Assembly (NCBI GenBank): GCA_002399735.1
Contig: DHEF01000001.1
Location: 1 to 54,830, forward strand
Length of the DNA stretch: 54,830 bases
Reading direction: 5' to 3'
Source: Chitinophagaceae bacterium UBA4857
GTDB taxonomy: Bacteria; Bacteroidota; Bacteroidia; Chitinophagales; Chitinophagaceae
A program made the position numbers and the translations under genes. Shown piece by piece: positions 1 to 7,030 of the stretch. The notes under the pieces were generated by a model, which was given only the letters and a program-made list of their open reading frames with translations, was not told the origin of the DNA and ran no database searches. How positions within the stretch are numbered: the first letter of the stretch is position 1; each line of letters starts with the position of its first letter.

Positions 1-14
1 TAAGGTTATTAATT

Positions 15-150
15 GCTGCTTACGTTTTGGCGCTTGGCGAAGAAGCGGATTTCGAAGCACTAAACTGTCAACCCAGCACAAAAGTTGATACGAGGTAGAA
101 TGCTCAATTAACCACTGAACCCGCTTTTTTGCCAAACGCCTGTTAGCAGC
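15..150 (-). repeat. attC-like site 1 (end of PIN-membrane cassette)
   Basis: Outer arms GCTGCTTAC (15-23) and GTTAGCAGC (142-150) pair at 8 of 9 positions. Inner arms 29-48 and 121-140 pair with three exceptions, two of them G·T on the plus strand. The unpaired spacers between outer and inner arms are 5 and 1 nt. Length is 136 bp. The left core reads GTAAG on the minus strand instead of GTTAG, so the next junction may be impaired. Confidence 0.75.
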
Positions 151-157
151 TGGTGTT

Positions 158-1036
158 CTATCGTCCAATTCCATATTTGTCTTTTAAGTGAAGTCCAATT
201 TTAGTGTCCTTAAGTCCTTTAACAATATTGTCTTGTCCCCGAACCATAATGTAAAGTCCACCCAAAAGTCGAATATTGAAATCTAGATTGAAGTTTAAAG
301 TCGAAAGGTCAAAGTGTGTTGGTTGGAAAAGCATAATAATAGCAATTACACCTACCAAAAACTCAAAAACACCATAGCTCAATTTGTTTCTTTCTCTAAA
401 AACAAACAGTCCAACACCTGCAATTAAAATAACGAGGATTGTCCCCCAAACATTAATTGTCCCAATTACCTTGTCAATGTTTTGATATGTAATACTTGCA
501 ATGAAAGTTATGATAGCACCTGTTAGAATACCTGTGAAAAAATTTCTTTTTTCTTTCTTTTCGTAAGTGACAATTTCTTTTTGAACTGTATCAGATGCGT
601 CTGTTTTGGGTTCGATAAAGTTTGTCAAAAGATTAGTTACATCAGCTTCTGATAATATTTCAATGTTGTGTTCCTTAGCAATTTGCCATATTGCTTTGTC
701 CTGTGTTGCAATTTTTACTTGTTCACCTTTGTTGGTCAAGCTTAATGCAATTGCAATAATTGAAATGTCTGCGCCACTAAGTTTATTCGAGTTAATGACG
801 TCACGATATTGTCTATAAGAAGGTGCGTCAGAATTAATGATTGAAACTGTTCCTTGGTGAGAGGCTTTTTCTATTAAATCAATCCGTCTGTCGAATGTAG
901 CACCGCGTTGTGTTGCTCTAAAATTTAACTCTTCAATTACGTCCAAAGGAACCAAAAAATGAATTTCAGGAATTTGAAGTCCCAAAACTTTTGGTTGTCG
1001 TAAAATGATATTTGAGTCAAGAATTATGTTTGTCAT
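158..1036 (-). CDS. PIN-domain protein with C-terminal membrane segments
   Basis: 292 aa. The N-terminal ~135 residues look like a PIN nuclease domain: a VDS/LDSN-type first acidic strand (D7, N9), E35/E36, SGAD (D90) and TQD (D113), the usual four-acid layout of metal-dependent RNases. After a charged linker come about three hydrophobic segments (roughly 166-185, 194-214, 222-239), then a short cytoplasmic-looking tail. The ATG is 29 nt from the upstream crossover core, and the TAG stop lies 7 nt before attC-like site 1. It fills one cassette alone. PIN domains are often toxins or RNA-processing enzymes; a membrane-anchored PIN could be an abortive-infection effector, but no partner antitoxin is visible here. 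PIN assignment is fairly sure; role unknown. Confidence 0.8.
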   Translation of the reverse strand: MTNIILDSNIILRQPKVLGLQIPEIHFLVPLDVIEELNFRATQRGATFDRRIDLIEKASHQGTVSIINSDAPSYRQYRDVINSNKLSGADISIIAIALSLTNKGEQVKIATQDKAIWQIAKEHNIEILSEADVTNLLTNFIEPKTDASDTVQKEIVTYEKKEKRNFFTGILTGAIITFIASITYQNIDKVIGTINVWGTILVILIAGVGLFVFRERNKLSYGVFEFLVGVIAIIMLFQPTHFDLSTLNFNLDFNIRLLGGLYIMVRGQDNIVKGLKDTKIGLHLKDKYGIGR

Positions 1037-1056
1037 TTCGATATCGGTTTACACTT

Positions 1057-1192
1057 GCTGCTAACGAGCCACGTATTGGCGATGGGCGGGGTTTTTAGCA
1101 CTGAACTTGATACGAAGAACAGAAGTTGAGTTTTGCACTTCCGTTGATACGAAGCCGTTCAGCCCGCCTATTGCCAATACGATGTTAGCGGC
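1057..1192 (-). repeat. attC-like site 2 (end of McrBC cassette)
   Basis: Outer arms GCTGCTAAC (1057-1065) and GTTAGCGGC (1184-1192). Inner arms at 1072-1090 and 1163-1181 pair at 17 of 19 positions, and both exceptions are G·T on the plus strand. Spacers are 6 and 2 nt, total 136 bp. This is the cleanest example of the family in the window. Confidence 0.85.
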
Positions 1193-1215
1193 TGCCGTTC
1201 TCATCTTTCGTTTTG

Positions 1216-2460
1216 TTATTTTGTAGGTAATTTTATTCCACATTTGTAAAATTTCGTAAACTGTCTTATGCTTGTTTCTTTTAATTCTCTGTATTTAAAA
1301 TTGTCATCTGATGTTTTGTCTGGATATATAATTACGCAGTCAATAACTTCATTGTCACTTGTAATGTTTAGTTTTTTCAAAACGCCCCAATCTCTTGCAT
1401 AACCACTTAGTTGACGAATGTTATCAATATCGTATCTTCCGTCTTGTGTGTAAACCTCCTTATATTTCGTATCAATTAATATTTTTTCGTCCAATTTCAT
1501 AAAATCAATATCTCCATAATGTCCACGTGTCTGTCTTTTCCCGTCTTCCGATAATTGATAGATAATTTTTGAACCGTAAACATCTTTCAACAAACTATAA
1601 ACATATAATTCAAACAATTTACTCATATCAATCCAAAATGGTGGTAATTTTTTTTCGTCTTTGTTATATGTGTTCATATAAGAATAGCCAAATCTTTGTA
1701 ATATTTGTTTTGCTAAGTCAGTTGCTTCAACATACTCTTTATACAAAGCATTAATCTTTATTCGTTTGATTTCCGAATGAGAAATGTTTTCCGAAATGTT
1801 CTCAAACGCTGATAATAGACGATTTTGTTTTTGAAAGAGTAGTTTGTATTTCTCTTTGTCTAAATGTTTGGTGGTATATCTTTGAACAAATAATAACGCT
1901 TTTTTTAATAAACGATTTTCAAGGCAATCGGTGCTATATTCTTGAAAACGGCAATAAATTCGGTCTTCTCGTTTTGATACAATGTTTTTTTTAAGTTGTT
2001 GAGAGAATAGAATTTTCCCTTTGATTTTGCTATTTAAGTTTTCTTCTCTGACAATGTAATTACTTTTTAATCCTTGCTTTGTAATTGTTTCTACAAGAGA
2101 TAAAAAATGAACTACTAAAAATGGAGTTAAATCCCAATTTGCATTTTGTGTTTCTATTGGTGTTTTTTGAAAATCTATGTGGTAAACCTCTTTAATAAAT
2201 TTTGATATTTCGGAATGGTGCAAACAATGCACGAACATTTTTACATAATCTAAGTTTTCAATTTTAGGTTCAACTGCAATGTAACTTTCTTTTTCTTTAA
2301 TCCAATCAATTCCAATATAATAACTTGCCCACAATTGCCCATAATTATCAAAGCCTAATCCTAATTTGAAATTATTTTTCAAATCAAGATGCTGGCTTAT
2401 TTCTGATTTCTGTTGTTCAGAAAACAATCCTTGTTCTTTTATTACCAAAGAGCTTTCCAT
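1216..2460 (-). CDS. mcrC: McrC-like PD-(D/E)XK nuclease subunit of an McrBC-type restriction system
   Basis: 414 aa, matching the McrC family in length and layout. The nuclease motif is visible as GDIDF (residues 316-320) followed by LIDTKYK (D330, K332), a D...(D)xK core. The N-terminal part is the family's beta-rich region that docks on McrB rings. Start codon lies inside the last codons of mcrB (19-nt overlap), so the two are translationally coupled. Known role of the family: McrB hydrolyses GTP and translocates, McrC cuts DNA with modified cytosines; here the target modification cannot be told from sequence. It is followed at once by attC-like site 2, so both subunits travel in one cassette. 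Confidence 0.9.
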   Translation of the reverse strand: MESSLVIKEQGLFSEQQKSEISQHLDLKNNFKLGLGFDNYGQLWASYYIGIDWIKEKESYIAVEPKIENLDYVKMFVHCLHHSEISKFIKEVYHIDFQKTPIETQNANWDLTPFLVVHFLSLVETITKQGLKSNYIVREENLNSKIKGKILFSQQLKKNIVSKREDRIYCRFQEYSTDCLENRLLKKALLFVQRYTTKHLDKEKYKLLFQKQNRLLSAFENISENISHSEIKRIKINALYKEYVEATDLAKQILQRFGYSYMNTYNKDEKKLPPFWIDMSKLFELYVYSLLKDVYGSKIIYQLSEDGKRQTRGHYGDIDFMKLDEKILIDTKYKEVYTQDGRYDIDNIRQLSGYARDWGVLKKLNITSDNEVIDCVIIYPDKTSDDNFKYRELKETSIRQFTKFYKCGIKLPTK

Positions 2461-4262
2461 TCTTCAAATTTTGCTTTCATATCACTTCTGTCAAGCATAA
2501 TTATTCCGTCTTTTTCGTATTCCTCTATAAGCGGAATGATTTCACATTCTAATCGCATTTTCAAATCGTCTGCGCTTTTGCAAAGGAAATAACTATGACC
2601 AATCATTAAATCGTCTGCGTCTAAGTCTGCATTAATATTGGCTGAAATCAAATCTTTTATTTCGTCAAACAAAGTTTCTGCTTTTTCTTTTACTCCATTA
2701 TCATATTTGTCATAAGAAGAAATTGCATTTTTGTCTGATTTGAGAGCTACAAAAGAAAAACGTCTGCGAATAGCATAATCAATATGACCAATACTTCTGT
2801 CTGCGGTGTTCATTGTGCCTATTATGAAAAGATTTGAAGGAACTCCAAATGTTTCTTGTGAATATGGCAATGTTACCGTGATTTCATTTTCCTCTCCGAT
2901 GCGTTTGTCTTTTTCTAAAAGTGTTATCAGTTCACCAAATATTTTGGAAATGTTACCGCGATTTATTTCATCAATAATTAAAAGATATTTTTTATCAGAA
3001 TTATCTTCACGATAAGTTTCAATCGTATAATGTTGTTTTAAGTATTCTAAAATACCCCAAACATAAGTTTTGTTATAGATGCCTTCCTCGTTACCTTGAT
3101 ACATTTTCTTTATAGCGTCTATGTTTGCTGGAAAGTCTTTGCCTTCTTCCGCCTCGCTATTATCAGAACGCACCCTAAATGTTTTACCACCTCTATAAGT
3201 AACTGAAAATTCCGTTTTACTTTTATTTTTTACTTTGATGATGTTTTCAGAACAATCTTCTTTGAATTTTTCAATAGCATCATTTAAAGAGTCCATACTT
3301 CTCTTTTCCTTTGCTCTCTCGCATATAGCTTTAAAAATTCCGTCTTTAATTTGGTACGTCATTTCTTTTGTGCTCCCATCAACCTCTGGTTTTAATCCCT
3401 CAATAAATTCTTCGTAGTCTAAGGATTGATGGAACGTTGTAAATGCAATTTGATTTGCATTTATCAATTCCTTGTAACGTTTCATTAAATCAATTCTATT
3501 GCTTGGAAGTTTATGTGAGCCGTCAATTAAAGCAACTGCAATTTCTGCTGTTTTATAAGTTTTACCAGTTCCAGGCGCACCTGTGAGAATTAAATTTTTA
3601 TTGATTTGAACCAATTTGATAACACTTTCCATTTGTTTTTGTTTGTCCATTAGACTTGAATTAATTTCTCTTATATGCTCCAACAATTGCCAAGGATATG
3701 TGATAATATCCATTGGGTTTTCAGGCTCTAATTCTTGTTGAAAGAGTTTGCAAACATCGTAACTGCGTTTAAACCAATCGCCAGATAACGAAATATTTGA
3801 AGTTGTGTAGGTGTTTATTTTGTTTATTAAGTCGCCCAAGTCGCCTTCACTTACTATAGTGCTTATTAAATTTGGTTGTAGCGAAGCCACAAGACGATTT
3901 GTAGCTGCTTTTCTATCTTGGGTTGTGTATTGTCTGATTCTTTTCTTTATTTCTTGATAAGCATTCCAATCGGGATTTTCTTGATTTTCGGCAATGGTTT
4001 TAAGCAAAGAGGCAATTTGACTCCAATTAGATTTTATTTTTTCTTGTTCTTCCTTTGTGAAATAACCTTGTCGTAATGAGGATACGCATTGGTCGTTTGA
4101 GCGTTCAAAAAATTCATTAAAAATGTCTTTGTCCCATTCTTGCCAACTACTTTTTGTTTTTGCTTCGTTTATAAATTGAGGAACAAACGTTCTGTAACTA
4201 TTCAACCAATCTTCCCAAACTTCTAATTCATTGCAGTATTCTTTTAAAGTTTTCTTTTTCAT
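2442..4262 (-). CDS. mcrB: McrB-like AAA+ GTPase subunit of an McrBC-type restriction system
   Basis: 606 aa. Residues 1-220 form a variable, mostly helical region of the kind that serves as the DNA-recognition module. The AAA+ motor follows: Walker A GAPGTGKT (228-235), Walker B LLIIDEINRG (427-436) and the McrB signature NTADRS (485-490), which marks GTP-using McrB proteins. ATG start is 65 nt from the upstream crossover core at 4327. The gene overlaps mcrC by 19 nt. The N-terminal domain was not recognised, so specificity for methylated, hydroxymethylated or other modified DNA is open. Presence in a mobile cassette fits an antiphage defence role. Confidence 0.9.
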   Translation of the reverse strand: MKKKTLKEYCNELEVWEDWLNSYRTFVPQFINEAKTKSSWQEWDKDIFNEFFERSNDQCVSSLRQGYFTKEEQEKIKSNWSQIASLLKTIAENQENPDWNAYQEIKKRIRQYTTQDRKAATNRLVASLQPNLISTIVSEGDLGDLINKINTYTTSNISLSGDWFKRSYDVCKLFQQELEPENPMDIITYPWQLLEHIREINSSLMDKQKQMESVIKLVQINKNLILTGAPGTGKTYKTAEIAVALIDGSHKLPSNRIDLMKRYKELINANQIAFTTFHQSLDYEEFIEGLKPEVDGSTKEMTYQIKDGIFKAICERAKEKRSMDSLNDAIEKFKEDCSENIIKVKNKSKTEFSVTYRGGKTFRVRSDNSEAEEGKDFPANIDAIKKMYQGNEEGIYNKTYVWGILEYLKQHYTIETYREDNSDKKYLLIIDEINRGNISKIFGELITLLEKDKRIGEENEITVTLPYSQETFGVPSNLFIIGTMNTADRSIGHIDYAIRRRFSFVALKSDKNAISSYDKYDNGVKEKAETLFDEIKDLISANINADLDADDLMIGHSYFLCKSADDLKMRLECEIIPLIEEYEKDGIIMLDRSDMKAKFEEWKALW

Positions 4263-4318
4263 TTTGGTTTTATTCGTTTTCGTCTGTCTATCGCTTGATG
4301 TGCGGTCGTCCTACGGTT

Positions 4319-4454
4319 GCCGCTAACGTTTTCGGGCTTTGCGTTCGGGCGGGTTTCGGAGCACAAAACTGTCAACCAGCACTGAACTTGAATAGAAGCA
4401 CAAAGCTCCAAGTTTGCACGTCAGCCCGCCTGACGCAAAACCCGTGTTATAGCC
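4319..4454 (-). repeat. attC-like site 3 (end of 184-aa exported protein cassette)
   Basis: Outer arms GCCGCTAAC (4319-4327) and GTTATAGCC (4446-4454). Inner arms 4333-4353 and 4425-4444 pair apart from a C/A mismatch and one extra base on one side, resembling an extrahelical base. Spacers 5 and 1 nt, length 136 bp. The TAA stop of the preceding gene (4447-4449) lies inside the inverse core. Confidence 0.8.
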
Positions 4455-5001
4455 AGTTTTTCTTGAGGTCAGCACGTGTTTCGTCAAGTTTTGCATTAAA
4501 TTTTTCGTTGTCTAAAGTTATGTATTTGTCAAGGTCGTAAGAATGTATTTTGTCCCAAAATTTTTGTTGGTCAAAGTTTGGTCTTACTTTATACTCGTCA
4601 TATAGTTTTTGTGAAAATGAAAACAGTCTATTTCTATTTCGTAAAATCGTTATTGTCGTTTGAGTGTCTGCCGATTTATAGACTTTTACTTTGTCTGAGC
4701 CTGTGCGTTTGATTAAGAAATGGTCTGTCTTGATAAAAACCATAATACTGTCGTCTTGGGATTTGAACGCAGGTTTTGTCGCAAAACTTTCCATTCCTAT
4801 TTCCAATTTTTTCGCAGGTATATGTCCGAATATTTGTCCGCCCTTTTGAAAAAAATATTCAACTTCAATTGTCGAGTCAGAATATGTCAAGTAGCAAATA
4901 GTAAAAGGCAGTTTTTGTCCTTTGTAAATGCCTTTTCTTAAAGTTTGTCCGACTGAAGTTGTCGTCCAAAGAATAGTCGCTATTAAAAATATTTGTCTCA
5001 T
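4447..5001 (-). CDS. exported protein of unknown function (cassette gene)
   Basis: 184 aa. The first ~18 residues (MRQIFLIATILWTTTSVGQ) are a plain Sec signal peptide ending near a VGQ cleavage site typical of Bacteroidota. The mature part is mixed alpha/beta, rich in Lys, Asp and Thr, with no motif I recognise; the C-terminal third looks helical. ATG lies 29 nt from the crossover core at 5030, and the stop codon is embedded in the next attC inverse core, as in many integron cassettes where the coding region abuts attC. The gene stands alone between two attC-like sites. Confidence 0.8.
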   Translation of the reverse strand: MRQIFLIATILWTTTSVGQTLRKGIYKGQKLPFTICYLTYSDSTIEVEYFFQKGGQIFGHIPAKKLEIGMESFATKPAFKSQDDSIMVFIKTDHFLIKRTGSDKVKVYKSADTQTTITILRNRNRLFSFSQKLYDEYKVRPNFDQQKFWDKIHSYDLDKYITLDNEKFNAKLDETRADLKKNWL

Positions 5002-5021
5002 TTTCGTGTCGTCCTAAAATT

Positions 5022-5221
5022 GGCTATAACGATTTCGGCTTGGCGATGTGGCGGTATTTTAAAATCGTCAGCCCGTAACCGCAGCTAAATTTATAAATAA
5101 AAGTTCATTGTTTATTCTATTGCTCAGCGTTATTCATCGGCTGGAACTGAAGCCGAATAGCGAGCAAAAGCTGAGAATATATTCGTCGCCCCGCCATATT
5201 GCCAAACCGCCTGTTGCGTGC
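5022..5221 (-). repeat. attC-like site 4 (end of lipoprotein cassette, enlarged loop)
   Basis: Outer ends GGCTATAAC (5022-5030) and GTTGCGTGC (5213-5221). Inner arms 5036-5054 and 5191-5209 pair at 16 of 19, with two G·T pairs and one C/A on the plus strand. Spacers 5 and 3 nt. The terminal loop is about 64 bp longer than in sites 1-3, giving 200 bp, and contains additional internal dyads. Confidence 0.75.
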
Positions 5222-5227
5222 TGTGCT

Positions 5228-5845
5228 TTAGAAGTCAGCAGGTTTAAAATTTTTGATTGTCTTCATCGACTTTAAAAATGCTGAATTTGTTAAACTGTCT
5301 AATTTGTCTGCATAAAGTGCAAAGTTCAATTTTGCAACTTCTTTAATTTCTGAAACACTGTCCATATAAAGCCCTGTGTAGCCAAAGCCAGTTTTGATGG
5401 GTTCAAAAAATTTCGTATTGTGTCCTTCAATTTGTCCAGCCCAAGTTTTGTGAATTTGTAAACGGGATTTGTCAACTGTGCTTGGTTTGTCATTGAAAAT
5501 AACATAGGATGTGTCCAAGTTGTTTTTGATATAAATTTCTCTGTCCGCTGTTGGAATTATTGCTGGATAGTCTGAATAGTCACTTGCCCCAAGTCCATTT
5601 GAATACCAAATAAATTCATTGTCACCAATTTGAATTCTTCCATAAGCTGTTGCGTCAGTAAATTTCGGTAATGTGTCGTCATTGGGCTTTTTCCAAGTAT
5701 TAGGAACAGTAATAGAAAAAAAATCATAAACAAGAGTTGTGTCAACGCTTGATACTGGAAAAAAGCGATGATGAGTTTTTATGTCTTGGTTTGTCTTACA
5801 AGAAAAAAAACAAATTGTCAATATGATTGTCGTTAAATGTCGCAT
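5228..5845 (-). CDS. putative lipoprotein of unknown function (cassette gene)
   Basis: 205 aa from the ATG at 5845; a TTG 15 nt upstream (5860) is inside the crossover core and is less likely as a start. The N-terminus MRHLTTIILTICFFSCKTNQ is a lipoprotein signal with a candidate lipobox ending at Cys16. The mature domain contains a repeated aromatic-rich pattern (WKKPNDD, WYSNG) and is reminiscent of small Bacteroidota lipoproteins with a PsbP/LpqN-like fold, but I cannot assign a family. Start codon sits 16 nt from the crossover core. One of three exported proteins in the array. Confidence 0.75.
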   Translation of the reverse strand: MRHLTTIILTICFFSCKTNQDIKTHHRFFPVSSVDTTLVYDFFSITVPNTWKKPNDDTLPKFTDATAYGRIQIGDNEFIWYSNGLGASDYSDYPAIIPTADREIYIKNNLDTSYVIFNDKPSTVDKSRLQIHKTWAGQIEGHNTKFFEPIKTGFGYTGLYMDSVSEIKEVAKLNFALYADKLDSLTNSAFLKSMKTIKNFKPADF

Positions 5846-5852
5846 TAGCATT

Positions 5853-5989
5853 GCAGGCAACGGATTAGGTATTTGCGATGGTGCGGTAATAGCAATCCGT
5901 CAGCTGAGTTTTGCACTAAAGTTAAATAGAATTACTGAAGTTGAGCATTTAACGTCAAGCCGCACTATTGCAAATACCCTGTTAGCGGT
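5853..5989 (-). repeat. attC-like site 5 (end of PIN toxin-pair cassette)
   Basis: Outer ends GCAGGCAAC (5853-5861) and GTTAGCGGT (5981-5989). Inner arms 5868-5886 and 5960-5978 pair at 17 of 19, both exceptions being G·T on the plus strand. Spacers 6 and 2 nt, length 137 bp. The two outer ends belong to different cassettes, so they need not match each other. Confidence 0.8.
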
Positions 5990-6012
5990 AGTAGTTTTGT
6001 AAATTATTGTTT

Positions 6013-6435
6013 TCAAATTCGTTTTATTCCTTTTGATAGGGCGTCATTTACAAGTCCACTATCAAATGAAACTATGTAGTCTATTTTAAGTTGTTTGTCT
6101 TCAATAATGAGTTTTAAAACTTCGTCAACTAAACTTATGTCAGTATGGCTATGCTTGCTTTTGATAAAGAAGTTTTCCAACGCCTTCTCTTTGTATTTCG
6201 TGTCATTTAATCGAGTAACATTTGGTCTGAGTAAAAGTTGCTCGAATTCAATTTTAGCTTCCCTGCGAGATAGTCTTGAATTAACGAACTCGTAAAGTGT
6301 TGGGAACGGAATAATAATTTCTTCATCTTCAATTTCTTCGGAAATTCGTTCTGCTTCGACAGTTTGTCTTGGGTCGTCAGTTGGGTCGAACAACGAAATC
6401 CAATAGCAAGTGTCAACGAGTACTTTTAGCTTCAT
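6013..6435 (-). CDS. PIN-domain protein, probable toxin-like RNase
   Basis: 140 aa, the usual size of VapC-type PIN toxins. The acidic quartet is visible: D8 in VDTCYW, E49 in LYEF, D99/D104 in HTDISLVDEVL and D125 in SFDSGL. The ATG overlaps the stop of the 120-aa gene upstream (ATGA), so the two are coupled. In known VapBC modules the upstream small gene is the antitoxin; here the partner does not look like a known antitoxin DNA-binding family. Downstream is attC-like site 5. Toxin function is inferred from size, motif and arrangement. Confidence 0.85.
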   Translation of the reverse strand: MKLKVLVDTCYWISLFDPTDDPRQTVEAERISEEIEDEEIIIPFPTLYEFVNSRLSRREAKIEFEQLLLRPNVTRLNDTKYKEKALENFFIKSKHSHTDISLVDEVLKLIIEDKQLKIDYIVSFDSGLVNDALSKGIKRI

Positions 6436-6794
6436 TCTGCAGTGTCAATTGTACGTTCATTACTCAGTTTTCCATAACCTTCCCAAGGCGATTGTTTTCT
6501 TGAACCAGAGATAAACTCTCCTTTAACTCTTTTTGTTTCGCTGTCCTTCCATATCACATATAACCTATCAGTCTTTGATAGTTTTATGTGTTCTTTTAAA
6601 TCATTAGTGATATGCTTAATAAGTTGTTCGTTAGCAATTGAGGAAGAAAGACTTGAAGTGTCATAATTGCAATATGCAAGTCCATTTCCACATTCGACTG
6701 CATTGTGATTGTCAAGCCAAGTGTAAAGCCCTGTATAGTCGCCTTTCAATCCAAAGTCGTAAGAAATCCAAATCGCTTTTCTTGTTGTTCCCAT
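6432..6794 (-). CDS. unknown 120-aa protein coupled to a PIN gene (candidate antitoxin)
   Basis: 120 aa. No family recognised. The N-terminal half resembles a compact beta-alpha fold (KAIWISYDFGL, YTGLYTWLDNHN), the middle is helical (ANEQLIKHITNDLKEHIK), and a strand RLYVIWKD follows; the last ~25 residues look disordered and charged. It starts 41 nt from the crossover core at 6835 and overlaps the PIN gene by 4 nt. Toxin-antitoxin modules are frequent stabilising cassettes in large integrons, so an antitoxin role is a reasonable guess; an alternative is an independent enzyme co-carried with the PIN protein. Confidence 0.75.
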   Translation of the reverse strand: MGTTRKAIWISYDFGLKGDYTGLYTWLDNHNAVECGNGLAYCNYDTSSLSSSIANEQLIKHITNDLKEHIKLSKTDRLYVIWKDSETKRVKGEFISGSRKQSPWEGYGKLSNERTIDTAE

Positions 6795-6826
6795 ATTTTG
6801 TGTTTGTTGATGGTCGCTTTACTATT

Positions 6827-7028
6827 ACCGCTAACGAACAGGTATTGCCGATGGTGGGGAAATAGTATTCCGTCCGCCGAAACTGCTGCCTGGCTTTTTG
6901 ATAAAGTTAAATATTCAGAACTAAAGCTGGGCTTTGTTCGTCAAGCCCCAGACCACAGCACAACAAAATTACCGCTGCTGATTGCTCCAACGTCAAGCCC
7001 CACTATTGGCAATACCAATGTTACCTGC
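6827..7028 (-). repeat. attC-like site 6 (end of first cassette, enlarged loop)
   Basis: Outer ends ACCGCTAAC (6827-6835) and GTTACCTGC (7020-7028). Inner arms 6841-6859 and 6998-7016 pair at 17 of 19, both exceptions G·T on the plus strand. Spacers 5 and 3 nt. At 202 bp its terminal loop is about as long as that of site 4. Confidence 0.8.
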
Positions 7029-7030
7029 CG

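Noticed and set aside
1061..1243. 60-codon leftward frame across attC-like site 2
   Set aside because: It is made of the dyad itself and overlaps the mcrC end; no protein character.
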